Assembly (NCBI RefSeq): GCF_003688405.1
Contig: NZ_REFC01000012.1
Coordinates: 124,001-188,000, forward strand
Direction of reading: 5' to 3'
Source: Ulvibacter antarcticus
Lineage (GTDB): Bacteria > Bacteroidota > Bacteroidia > Flavobacteriales > Flavobacteriaceae
Length of the DNA: 64,000 bases
Every line of letters starts with the position of its first letter. Position 1 is the first letter of the stretch. A program made the translations under genes and the position numbers. The notes beneath the pieces were generated by a model. That model was not told where the DNA came from. It did no database searches and worked only from the letters and a program-made list of their open reading frames with translations. Positions 44,459 to 53,190 of this stretch are shown piece after piece.

Positions 44459-46606
44459 ATGGATTCCGGAATGTTAACTAAAAACCATAGCATTATGAAG
44501 ATCTATGACGACAAACACATTAAAAATGTAGATTTTGTAGGAGCACATGGCAGTGGGAAAACCACACTGGCAGAAACTATGCTCTTTGAAGCCGGACTAA
44601 TCAATAGACGCGGGACTGTAGAACAGAAAAATACCGTTTCCGATCATCATGAAATAGAGCAGGAGCGAGGCACTTCGGTGTTCGCTACCCCTTTACATAC
44701 CGAATGGCGCAATTATAAGATCAATATAATAGACACCCCGGGACTGGACGATTTTATAGGAGAGATTATTTCCTCAATTCGAGTAGCAGACTCTGTAGTG
44801 ACCGTTCTCAATGGACAGTACGGCGTAGAAATCGGCACCGAAATTATTTGGGATTATATCGATAAATATAGAAAACCGACGCTTTTTGTAATTAATCAGA
44901 TCGATCATATCAATCTAAATTTTGAAAAAAGTTACAACAGTATTAAAAACCTGGTTGGTAATAACGCTGTAATGATCCAATATCCGTTAAAGGTAGATGG
45001 TGCACAATGTATTGTGGATGTTTTGAAAATGAAAATGTACAAATTCGGTCCGGAAGGTGGAAAGCCCGAAAAGTTAGCGATACCAAAGGACCAGGAGGAA
45101 CGAGCAAATGCATTACATAATGAGTTAGTTGAAAAAGCGGCCGAAAATGACGAGGCTTTACTTGAGTTATTTTTTGACAAAGGCAGCTTAAACGAAGACG
45201 AGATGCGACAAGGAATCCGGGCAGGGATGTTAAATCACGAATTGTTCCCTGTATTTTGTGTATCGGCATTAAACGATATGGGCTCAGGAAGGTTAATGGG
45301 TTTCATTGATAATGTGGTTCCTGCCGCCGCAGATCTAAAAGAAGAGCAGAGTGTAGAAGGAGATACTATTTCCAGAACCAAAGACGCCCCAACGGCGCTT
45401 TTTGTATTTAAGACCGTTTATCAACCCAATTTAGGACAGATTTCGTTTTTTAAAGTGAAATCTGGAGAGCTTAAAGTAAATGATAAACTAGAGAATTCCA
45501 GAAACGATAAGGTGGAAACTTTGAATCAGCTTTTTATCATGGATGGGAAGAACCGTGAACCTGTGAACAAGCTAACGGTAGGTGATATAGGAGCAACTCT
45601 AAAACTGAAATACACCGAAACCAATGATACCTTACATGCCATTGGGCATCCTATTACCATAAAACCCATACAATATCCACAGCCAAGGGTTCGAAGATCT
45701 ATTGTTGCCGTGAACAAGAAAGATGAGGAAAAACTAAATGACGCACTAAAAAAGATCCAGAGTCAGGATCCAAGTGTGGTCGTAAATTACGCCAAGGAAC
45801 TTAGACAAATGATTATTGGTTGTCAGGGGGAACTACATTTAGCTACTATCGATTGGACTTTAAAAAACATCTACGGAGTAGAAGCTGAATTTGTTAGACC
45901 GAAGATCGCCTACAGAGAAACGATTCAACGATCTACTTCTGCAAGTTATAAACACAAAAAACAATCGGGTGGATCGGGGCAATTTGGTGAAGTACATATG
46001 AAAATAGAGCCCTGGAACGAAGGAATGTCGGAGCCTGAAGGTTTTAATGTTCGCGGAAAAGAAGAAGTTGATCTTCCTTGGGGAGGTAAGCTTATATTCT
46101 ACAACTGTATTGTTGGAGGTGTAATCGACCTACGCTATTTACCGTCTATTATGAAAGGTATTTTGGAAGTAATGGAAGAGGGGCCACTCACCAAATCCTA
46201 TGTGCGTGATATTCGTGTGATGGTATACGATGGGAAAATGCATTCGGTAGATTCGAATGATATTTCCTTCAAGATAGCAGGAGCACACGCCTTTAAAGAA
46301 GCCTTTTTAAACTCTCAACCTAAATTACTGGAACCGGTGTTGGAATTAGTAGTAAAAGTGCCGGAGGAGATGGTAGGTAGTGTGATGACCGATCTTCAAT
46401 CACGCCGTTCGATGATTAAGGGAATTGAAAGTCACGATCAGTATCAGATATTGAAGTGTTATACTCCTCAGGCAGAGTTATACCAATTTTCGAACGATCT
46501 AAGGTCACTAACGCAAGGACGTGCCTCATTTAGCTCGGAGTTCTCATCGTTTGAACCTGTGCCTTCTAATGTGCAGGAAAGGGTGATTAAAGAGAATCTC
46601 GCCTGA
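44459..46606 (+). CDS. EF-G paralogue (EF-G2 type) with altered GTPase motifs
   Basis: 715 residues, or 703 from the ATG at 44495. Five-domain EF-G fold: P-loop GAHGSGKTT (28-36), domain II SFFKVKSGELKVNDKL, domain III, domain IV with YKHKKQSGGSGQFGEVHM, domain V. The G3 motif reads DTPGLDDF (92-99), so the catalytic His of DTPGHVDF is Leu, and G4 is NQID instead of NKxD. GTP hydrolysis is therefore likely lost or weak. Bacteroides EF-G2, a paralogue without GTPase activity, is known to support translation under starvation. The start at 44459 has an SD-like AAGGAG; 44495 fits family N-termini better. Confidence 0.88.
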   Translation: MDSGMLTKNHSIMKIYDDKHIKNVDFVGAHGSGKTTLAETMLFEAGLINRRGTVEQKNTVSDHHEIEQERGTSVFATPLHTEWRNYKINIIDTPGLDDFIGEIISSIRVADSVVTVLNGQYGVEIGTEIIWDYIDKYRKPTLFVINQIDHINLNFEKSYNSIKNLVGNNAVMIQYPLKVDGAQCIVDVLKMKMYKFGPEGGKPEKLAIPKDQEERANALHNELVEKAAENDEALLELFFDKGSLNEDEMRQGIRAGMLNHELFPVFCVSALNDMGSGRLMGFIDNVVPAAADLKEEQSVEGDTISRTKDAPTALFVFKTVYQPNLGQISFFKVKSGELKVNDKLENSRNDKVETLNQLFIMDGKNREPVNKLTVGDIGATLKLKYTETNDTLHAIGHPITIKPIQYPQPRVRRSIVAVNKKDEEKLNDALKKIQSQDPSVVVNYAKELRQMIIGCQGELHLATIDWTLKNIYGVEAEFVRPKIAYRETIQRSTSASYKHKKQSGGSGQFGEVHMKIEPWNEGMSEPEGFNVRGKEEVDLPWGGKLIFYNCIVGGVIDLRYLPSIMKGILEVMEEGPLTKSYVRDIRVMVYDGKMHSVDSNDISFKIAGAHAFKEAFLNSQPKLLEPVLELVVKVPEEMVGSVMTDLQSRRSMIKGIESHDQYQILKCYTPQAELYQFSNDLRSLTQGRASFSSEFSSFEPVPSNVQERVIKENLA

Positions 46607-46847
46607 TAAAGACACAAAACCGCTGGGCTTTACGAATCAAGAAGTAAGACTCAATTGAAATCTATCATCCTTTAATTGAGGAGAAGCCAAATTGGGCCAC
46701 ACTTTAAAGAGGGATTTAGGAGATGTTTTTAAAATGTAGTTTCGACTTTTAAATAATAAAATAATTTACAAACTGCATAAAACGAAGTCTCGTATTATAA
46801 ATAAATAGATGTTCTGAATGTTTTACAAATGAAAATCTATCAATTAA
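46607..46847. other. Intergenic spacer between convergent EF-G-like and TerC genes
   Basis: 241 bases, AT-rich, with no ORF that starts at ATG and is long enough to call. No clear terminator hairpin was seen. Confidence 0.4.
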
Positions 46848-47810
46848 TTAATCAACAGGATCTTTTGGAGCTTCGCTTTTAGGAGGTATCGCTAAGGACG
46901 CGATTATTCCGCCTGCTAGTGCGGTAAATATCAATCCCAATGAAAGCCATTCGGGGATTTCTACATGGTGAGATATAATCATCTTCACTCCAACAAAGGC
47001 TAATATCACAACCAAACTATAGTTGATAAACCTAAATTTATCCAGCATACCGGAAATAAGGAAGTACATAGATCGCAGTCCAAGAATGGCAAGAATATTA
47101 GAACTAAAAACGATAAATGGATCGGCAGTAATAGCCAGAATCGCTGGAATACTGTCCATTGCAAATAGTATATCGGTGAGTTCAATCACAACCAAGGCAA
47201 CAAATAGTGGTGTTGCCGCTTTAATCCCCATGCGGCGGATAAAGAATTTTTGTCCGTCGATCTTATAAGTAATAGGATATATTTTCTTTAGATATTTAAA
47301 AACAATTGAATTTTTCGGGTTGAAATCGGCACCCGAGTGAGTTGCCATTTTATAGGCGGTAAAGAGCAGAAACACTCCGAAAATATAAATAATCCAATCA
47401 AATTTATTGATCAGCGCTACGCCGAAAAAAATCATAATAGCACGGAATACGATAGCTCCAAGAATTCCCCAGAAAAGCACGCGATGCTGATATTTTTGCG
47501 GAATTGAAAAAGCCGAGAAAATCACGGCGATTACAAATACGTTATCGATACTTAGCGAAAGCTCAATTAAGTAGCCCGTAATATATTTTAATACTGCATT
47601 ATGAGCTGTAAGTTGGGTAGGGTTTGCAATTAATTCATTGTCAAACATCCAATAGATCACTCCGGAGAATAACAAGGCAAGAGACACCCAAATAGAAGTC
47701 CATATTGCGGCTTCTTTTGGTTTAATTATATGTGGGTTTCGGTTAAATACACCGAGGTCAAGGGTTAGAAAAAAAACAATTGCGACAAGGAATAATCCCC
47801 AAACGATCAT
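46848..47810 (-). CDS. TerC/Alx-family membrane protein
   Basis: 320 residues with about eight to nine hydrophobic segments. Alx-type signatures: ELSLSIDNVFVIAVIF near residue 80 and VVIELTDILFAMDSIPAIL near residue 210, with acidic residues inside the membrane. Alx/TerC proteins export Mn2+ and respond to pH in other bacteria. The large size and N-terminal FLTLDLGVFNRN distinguish it from the shorter TerC at 32014. The leader region contains the 47.9-kb repeat arrays. Confidence 0.88.
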   Translation of the reverse strand: MIVWGLFLVAIVFFLTLDLGVFNRNPHIIKPKEAAIWTSIWVSLALLFSGVIYWMFDNELIANPTQLTAHNAVLKYITGYLIELSLSIDNVFVIAVIFSAFSIPQKYQHRVLFWGILGAIVFRAIMIFFGVALINKFDWIIYIFGVFLLFTAYKMATHSGADFNPKNSIVFKYLKKIYPITYKIDGQKFFIRRMGIKAATPLFVALVVIELTDILFAMDSIPAILAITADPFIVFSSNILAILGLRSMYFLISGMLDKFRFINYSLVVILAFVGVKMIISHHVEIPEWLSLGLIFTALAGGIIASLAIPPKSEAPKDPVD

Positions 47811-47886
47811 TTAACTAATTTTGAACGAATGTAGATACAAAAAAAATCATTTTTAGATAAGGATTTGTTAATTCTGTAGTTGGCTT

Positions 47887-47996
47887 TTTCAGTGGCAGTT
47901 TGCAGTTGCAGTCTCAGTCGCAGTCTCAGTTTGCAGTCGCAGTTTGCAGTCTCTGTGGCAGTCGCAGTCTCAGTCTCAGTGGCAGTTATTAAAACT
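47887..47996. repeat. Degenerate hexamer array with CAGT core
   Basis: About 15 units of pattern KCAGTY (GCAGTC, TCAGTC, GCAGTT, some as seven-base GCAGTTT) in a row, in the spacer between the TerC/Alx gene and the GT-B gene. The core CAGT is fixed while the flanking bases change. It is next to an array with core ACTG. Confidence 0.75.
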
Positions 47997-48004
47997 ATAA
48001 GATA

Positions 48005-48102
48005 ACTGACCACTGTAAACTGACCACTGAACACTGACCACTGAACACTGTAAACTGAAAACTGACCACTGTAAACTGACCACTGAAAACTGATCACTGA
48101 TT
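48005..48102. repeat. Heptamer array ACTGNNN, 14 units
   Basis: Fourteen consecutive 7-bp units begin ACTG: their last three bases are ACC, TAA, AAC, AAA, ATC or ATT. Register is kept without a slip. The array runs into the end of the GT-B gene and supplies its last codons and stop (TGA within ACTGATCACTGA). Confidence 0.85.
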
Positions 48103-48915
48103 CAAAATTCTAAACTTCTGGTCGTCGTATAAACGTTCAAGTGGAATTGCAATATGTTTGCTTCGGAAAGGCTTTAGTTCCTGCATTAGATTAAACCCTC
48201 CTGCCGTGTAAATTTTCTCTGCCTGCCTAAAGTAGGGCGCTACTGGAAATATATCATTTCTGACTTCGATAAAAGGACTATCGATTTCAATTGCTACCTG
48301 TGTACAAACAATGATCTGCTTAGTATTCTCCTCGGAAAGATCTGATAGGGCAGCAGCAAGTACTTTTTGCACGTCTGCTACACCTCCTGAATGCACCACT
48401 AAAACGTAAGGTGATTCAGATAATTTTAAGTCGGTTAGAGGAGTATCAGCATCCAACCGAAGTTTTCGAATCCGATTTGGATGTTTTTCTATCCACCTTA
48501 GGTGTTCAGGATACAAGGTTTCGAGGAGGAGGGTAGCTTCAAATTCCGGATCGAAGTGCCTGGGCATCGCTGAGAGATATTTTTCCCATTTCAGAATTCT
48601 GGATACATAATAAAATGAAATTTGAGGAAAACTCTTGTAGACGGAAATCAGTTCTCCCTTCAATCCGAAGGGGAAAGTGTCTATATAACATTGTGTTATG
48701 GAATGCTCCAACAAGGTGTTGTGAACGATTTCAGTCCATCTTTCCGGCGTATCCTTCCATTCCAAGTGAACAAACTGATACTGTTTAAAATATCTTGTAA
48801 AGTCAGACGGCGAAATAATCACGACATTTGTCGCCTCGAGATGTAGCGTCTTTATTAGTTTTTCCGTTCTGGTTAGATGCCCAAGACCACCACCTTGTAC
48901 ATAAAAAGCTATCAA
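48094..48915 (-). CDS. GT-B glycosyltransferase, MurG/GT28-like
   Basis: 273 residues. N-terminal GGGLGHLTRTEKLI corresponds to the GxGGHxxP-type loop of GT28 enzymes; the C-terminal half has VLVVHSGGVADVQ and IYTAGGFNLMQELKPFRSKHI (donor nucleotide site). It is a soluble or peripheral enzyme adding a sugar to a glycan or lipid. The stop codon is inside the ACTG heptamer array. Last gene of a six-gene minus-strand operon; its start overlaps the lipoprotein gene by 4 bases. Confidence 0.72.
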   Translation of the reverse strand: MIAFYVQGGGLGHLTRTEKLIKTLHLEATNVVIISPSDFTRYFKQYQFVHLEWKDTPERWTEIVHNTLLEHSITQCYIDTFPFGLKGELISVYKSFPQISFYYVSRILKWEKYLSAMPRHFDPEFEATLLLETLYPEHLRWIEKHPNRIRKLRLDADTPLTDLKLSESPYVLVVHSGGVADVQKVLAAALSDLSEENTKQIIVCTQVAIEIDSPFIEVRNDIFPVAPYFRQAEKIYTAGGFNLMQELKPFRSKHIAIPLERLYDDQKFRILNQ

Positions 48916-49454
48916 TATCCCTTGTCTGTCAATTCGCTAATAATAATCTGCTGCTGATCTTTAGGTATTTCTGATATCGCCTCAACCAACAATGCAGGAG
49001 AGTAGGACATTTCTTTAGTAATCGCCGATTGAGAAGCATCTTCGAAGTTAATCGTTTGGGAACTTGTCGCACTTTCGTAAGTTGTTCTGGCAACGGTTTC
49101 ATCATTTTTAGTAAGCTTGGCCTCCTGTGCTCCCATAATCTTGATTTCATATGGATTGAGGTTCTCCTCATTGTCACTTATTTTTACTTTGTCATCGTAT
49201 AGTTTTACTTTCCAAATAAGCTGAGATGAAGCCGTTCTTAGCTTGAAGGCATCCGATTTATACTTTACTTCATAGACGACATTATCATTCTGGTCGTAGA
49301 ATTTCTTCTTGTCTGACTTAGACATTTTTGAAGTGTACTGAGAGCCCGAATTGCTAGTGCTGGTGCTGCTACTATTGTTATTGTTTGTGTTGGTGTTTGT
49401 GTTATTGCAACCGATAAGCAATAAAGAGAATAGGAGTAGAGTGTATAGTTTCAT
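48912..49454 (-). CDS. Lipoprotein with Asn/Thr/Ser-rich linker
   Basis: 180 residues. Lipoprotein signal (LLLIGC) then a low-complexity Asn/Thr/Ser stretch (NTNTNTNNNNSSSTST) and a beta-rich domain (KFYDQNDNVVYEVKYKSDAFKL, LIWKVKLYDDKVKISDN). It overlaps both neighbouring glycosyltransferase genes by 4 bases, so it probably handles the glycan that they build, at the outer membrane. Family not recognised. Confidence 0.72.
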   Translation of the reverse strand: MKLYTLLLFSLLLIGCNNTNTNTNNNNSSSTSTSNSGSQYTSKMSKSDKKKFYDQNDNVVYEVKYKSDAFKLRTASSQLIWKVKLYDDKVKISDNEENLNPYEIKIMGAQEAKLTKNDETVARTTYESATSSQTINFEDASQSAITKEMSYSPALLVEAISEIPKDQQQIIISELTDKGY

Positions 49455-50584
49455 GATTGTACGATTTTTATTTGATGCGTTATATTCTTAAAAATATCAA
49501 GATAATTCTTAGTTTCAATTTCGGGGCTAAATTCGGAAAGGACCTTTTCTTTCAAAAAGAAACTCTTTTCTAAGCGCTTTTCTGAAGGAGTTGATGCATA
49601 TTCATCCAGTGTTTCGATAAGAGAAGCTTCAGACAAAACTTTAAACACAAAGGCATTCGTTTCATCCAAAATATCGGGAATCCCACCTGCATTTGAAGCA
49701 ATTATAGGAATATTCAGAATGGCAGCTTCAAAAATTACATTGGGCATACCATCGTAAATAGACGGAATTGCCACTGCATCACAAAGCAGATAATTAGCAG
49801 TGAGTTGCGTATGCGCGCCAGGAACACAAATTGTATATGCAATGTCCTTTTGAATGAGAAGTGTCTCCAAATGTGGTTCTATTTCGCCCACAATACGCAG
49901 ATGTACATTAGATGCTAGTCTCGATTTTTTGAGACAACTTATAAAAAAATCAACCCCTTTCTTTTGTTTTAAAAATCCAATTATCCCAATAACCGTAGTG
50001 TTTTTCAAGGCTAAGTCCTTTTTTAATTTTCCGGCAAGCTCCCGATCTGATTTAAGGACTTCCCATTGAGAAGCATCAATAGAATTTGGCGTATAAAACA
50101 CATTTCTATTTAGGTTAAGACGTTTTATTCTTTCCACTTTTTCTCGACTTACACAGGCGATGGCATTAGAGTTTTCAATGGCAAACAATAGACTCTGTTT
50201 CTTTTGTGAGAAGATTGCAGTATCAAAATCATTGCCTCTAAAACAGCTTAATAAGGGTTTCTTGAGCCATGTCGCCATTAACGGAATTCCTTTGATACAC
50301 AAATGACTTCCGAAGCCTACAAACACATCACTCTGTGCTATTTCAGCATTATCTTTTATAAACGCCCACAACAGATTTAAGCTATGCGAACTATCTTCGT
50401 ACATAGGTATGGCGGTGTATAAGCCACCGATATTTGCTTCAGAAAAAAACGGTTCGAATTTGTTTGTGAAATGATAAATATCAACTGTATGATGTTTACG
50501 AAGATTGGCGATAATACGATCGCAGCTGCGGGACATACCACCTCGATTGGGGGGATAATTTTCGGTAAACCAGCTTATTTTCAT
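49451..50584 (-). CDS. GT4-family glycosyltransferase
   Basis: 377 residues. Acceptor loop ENYPPNRGGMSRSCDRII, the hinge VIGIIGFLKQKKGVDFFI and the donor motif SIYDGMPNVIFEAAILNIPIIA (E-x7-E type). It transfers a sugar from a nucleotide donor in a retaining reaction. Overlaps the lipoprotein gene by 4 bases. Not bshA, since its acceptor motifs differ from the gene at the left edge. Confidence 0.85.
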   Translation of the reverse strand: MKISWFTENYPPNRGGMSRSCDRIIANLRKHHTVDIYHFTNKFEPFFSEANIGGLYTAIPMYEDSSHSLNLLWAFIKDNAEIAQSDVFVGFGSHLCIKGIPLMATWLKKPLLSCFRGNDFDTAIFSQKKQSLLFAIENSNAIACVSREKVERIKRLNLNRNVFYTPNSIDASQWEVLKSDRELAGKLKKDLALKNTTVIGIIGFLKQKKGVDFFISCLKKSRLASNVHLRIVGEIEPHLETLLIQKDIAYTICVPGAHTQLTANYLLCDAVAIPSIYDGMPNVIFEAAILNIPIIASNAGGIPDILDETNAFVFKVLSEASLIETLDEYASTPSEKRLEKSFFLKEKVLSEFSPEIETKNYLDIFKNITHQIKIVQS

Positions 50585-50609
50585 TTAGTAGACCTTAGAT
50601 ATTTTGTAT

Positions 50610-51032
50610 TTAACTATAGAAAAAAGTATCGTCCGTTTCGCTACCCATTAATCCTGCAGCTGCGGCACCTCCAGCTGTTTCAGTAAAGCTCCCTGCATCT
50701 GCTTCCGACCATTCTCCCGACGCACCACCGCCTCCAAATCCACCACCACCAAAGCCTCCTTCAAAGGAAGGTGTTTCCGAAGAATTAGAAGAAATAGGAG
50801 TGGAGCGGGTTGAATCCATTAATCTATGTTCGTTGTTATCGAAATATTCCTTTGCCTTCTTCTCCTTATCATAAATGAAACGCTCCCAATAACAATCTTC
50901 ACACAGCATATTGGTGTCCAGGACGTGGCTGTGTGGTTTGCAAATCTGTTTCTCACAATTCGAGCAGGTCTCTTCTACAGAATTGATGCAATTCATATTT
51001 AAAAATACTCCGGATTTTTGTTCGCAATTCAT
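50610..51032 (-). CDS. Zinc-ribbon-like protein with Gly-rich tail
   Basis: 140 residues. The N-terminus has paired cysteines (CSNCEKQIC, CEDCYWERF) and CPH-type His, consistent with a small zinc-binding module. The C-terminal half is Gly/Ser/Ala-rich (FEGGFGGGGFGGGGASGEW, ETAGGAAAAGLMG). It has no signal peptide. It lies between the membrane protein and GT4 genes of the operon. Function unknown; it may bind a partner enzyme. Confidence 0.62.
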   Translation of the reverse strand: MNCEQKSGVFLNMNCINSVEETCSNCEKQICKPHSHVLDTNMLCEDCYWERFIYDKEKKAKEYFDNNEHRLMDSTRSTPISSNSSETPSFEGGFGGGGFGGGGASGEWSEADAGSFTETAGGAAAAGLMGSETDDTFFYS

Positions 51033-51041
51033 AAAATGAGG

Positions 51042-51950
51042 TTAACCGGTTAATTTTTCCGAAGCTATGGATTCTATAATTCTTTTGTCCCAAAGGTATT
51101 CGATCATTTCGGTGAAAATAGAAGGTAGTAATTTTTGCTGTTCTGTAATTTCCTTCTCCATAGTAGTAAGCTTGTTTTTCTCTTTGATTTTCAATAAATA
51201 ATAATCACCTTCAGAAATAACAGAAACCAGAAATCTATCGTTCAACCCAGACAATTCTGAAGCATCCATCACCCTAAAACGACCCGCGTTCACCTTCAGC
51301 ATAAGCATATAATAATGCTTGTGTTTATACTTGGTCTTTGTCTTAGTTTTCCCGCTACTTCTACGTTTAGTAGATATAACACTAATACATAATTGATGCA
51401 TTAAGATTTGACAAATACTACCATCTTTTAAATTAAAATTGGCTTTAAACCTTTCTAACTGATGCGCCTTATACTTTAGTCCTTTTCTATTTTGAAGTCC
51501 GAGATCTGCAATTGACATCAGGTTTTTCGGTTTCTGAATAACAGCATTGGTGAGACGAATATTCACAATATTTCTGTAGGTATCTCCTTTGATATAAATG
51601 ATGAATTTTGCAAGATGATCAAAGGCATTATAAGGTACAAATGCCTTGGGTAACATAAGGTCCATTATTACAACTAAAAAGATAGAAAGGATCATACTCA
51701 CTACCATTGCCCCTATGAAAATTGGGAATACATCATCTTCCGGCAAATCGGTTGCAAGTGTTATCGCTAGTCCGATAGCCAATATAAAAGGAACAGCAAT
51801 AAGAAAATGTCGCCAATTAAACCGTCTACTTTTGACAGATAAAAACCTCTGTTTAAGAAAAACCAACCAATACTCGGACGGGCGTTTCCCGGCTAGCTGT
51901 TTGTTCTTGGACAATGCCTTTTCGTCTCTTTGAAGTGTGTGTTCGAACAT
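51042..51950 (-). CDS. Membrane protein with two central transmembrane helices
   Basis: 302 residues. A basic N-terminal part is followed by two hydrophobic helices (AVPFILAIGLAITLA and AMVVSMILSIFLVVIMDLM, about 55-95), then a basic cytosolic domain with a Lys-rich loop (KTKTKTKYKHKHYY). No known family seen. Directly between the first GT4 gene and the zinc-ribbon gene of the operon; it may anchor the glycosyltransferase complex. Confidence 0.6.
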   Translation of the reverse strand: MFEHTLQRDEKALSKNKQLAGKRPSEYWLVFLKQRFLSVKSRRFNWRHFLIAVPFILAIGLAITLATDLPEDDVFPIFIGAMVVSMILSIFLVVIMDLMLPKAFVPYNAFDHLAKFIIYIKGDTYRNIVNIRLTNAVIQKPKNLMSIADLGLQNRKGLKYKAHQLERFKANFNLKDGSICQILMHQLCISVISTKRRSSGKTKTKTKYKHKHYYMLMLKVNAGRFRVMDASELSGLNDRFLVSVISEGDYYLLKIKEKNKLTTMEKEITEQQKLLPSIFTEMIEYLWDKRIIESIASEKLTG

Positions 51951-51953
51951 AAT

Positions 51954-53138
51954 TTACAAACTAAGGTACAAATTCTTCATTTTGTTCTCCTGATATTTCC
52001 AAAGATAATTTTTCTGAATGTGTTTTTCTGCTGCCATACCCATATCTTCTATTAGTTCAGGCTGTTGCAATAATTTACGAATGCTTCTACCCAAAATTTC
52101 AGGGCGGTCTGGAGGAATGAGAATACCCGTTACTTTATGTGTTATCAACTCGGTGGTAACAGGTAGGCGAGAGGCAATCACCGGAATTCCATAGCCCATA
52201 GATTCAAGAATTTTTAAAGGATTACAACCCTGAATAATATTACGATCGCAGGCGGTGAGTGGTGCGACGGTAAAAACGGCTTCTTTTATTCTTTTCGCTA
52301 ACTCTTGTTTATCGAGTTCAAACTCCCAGTCGATCTTGTGAGCAACACCAATATTATCTGCAAGTTCTTGATATGGCATTGTTCTTTTCTCCGGAATGGA
52401 AGCACAGATTCGCAATCGGATGTCGAGATCTTCCAGTTCTTTCCAAGCTTTAAATAGCGTTTTAATTCCTTGCCACTTCTGAAGTGCCCCAAAGTATAGA
52501 ATGTATGTTTTATTTTCTTCGGAAGTTATTGTATTGTATATAGTTACACCATTTGAAATAACTGTTACTTTAACTTCAGAAATAGCGAAGTTTTGTTGAA
52601 TATATGTTTTGGTTACTTCCGAAGGGGTGATAATTGCATCACTATTTTGGATACAATAATCTTCTAATTTACTTAGTTTTTGTAGTACCGATTTACTAAT
52701 ACTAGGGTAGCGGTTAGGTAACTCAATGCTTGCAAACGAATTGACTTCAAACACTTTTTTGATAGCTTCGGAAGTGTTCAAAGCGGGGATTCCACCCCAA
52801 ATGTCTCTAAAGTGAATTAAACTAAGCTCTGTATTTAAAGGAAGGGACAATATTTGCTGAATGGCTTGCTGAAACTTCTGGGTACGTTCGAGGAAGTTCA
52901 CCACTTTCTCTTTCCAACGGTAGACATACAGTTTCCGTTCGGTATCGTACTGAAAAGTGGGCATATCATCATTTCCAAGGCAGATTAGCAGTCCGCAGGA
53001 AAAGGTTTCTTGAAGGGCCGATAAACAATGATCGATGTGTGTAGCTGCTCCTTTTTGAGAAGGAAACAAATCGAATGCGATATAGCAGTAGAGCGGTTTA
53101 GGCTGCATTAATGGTGCTTCAGAGGTGTAATTAAACAT
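51954..53138 (-). CDS. GT4-family glycosyltransferase
   Basis: 394 residues (384 from an inner ATG at 53106-53108). N-terminal FDLFPSQKGAATHIDHCLSAL is the acceptor loop of GT4 enzymes; LYFGALQKWQGIKTLFKAWKEL is the hinge; GCNPLKILESMGYGIPVIAS is the donor motif. First gene of the minus-strand operon. The upstream side is the large G/T-rich repeat array, so the promoter must lie in or before that array. Confidence 0.85.
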   Translation of the reverse strand: MFNYTSEAPLMQPKPLYCYIAFDLFPSQKGAATHIDHCLSALQETFSCGLLICLGNDDMPTFQYDTERKLYVYRWKEKVVNFLERTQKFQQAIQQILSLPLNTELSLIHFRDIWGGIPALNTSEAIKKVFEVNSFASIELPNRYPSISKSVLQKLSKLEDYCIQNSDAIITPSEVTKTYIQQNFAISEVKVTVISNGVTIYNTITSEENKTYILYFGALQKWQGIKTLFKAWKELEDLDIRLRICASIPEKRTMPYQELADNIGVAHKIDWEFELDKQELAKRIKEAVFTVAPLTACDRNIIQGCNPLKILESMGYGIPVIASRLPVTTELITHKVTGILIPPDRPEILGRSIRKLLQQPELIEDMGMAAEKHIQKNYLWKYQENKMKNLYLSL

Positions 53139-53190
53139 AAAGATAATAAGCTTAAAGTGGAATGATTGAATTTTAGAAGGAAAATGTTTG

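Noticed and set aside
47807-48097. Open frame through the CAGT/ACTG arrays
   Set aside because: Its peptide (WSVYSGQFSVYSVQW-type) is a translation of the repeats and it overlaps the end of the GT-B gene.
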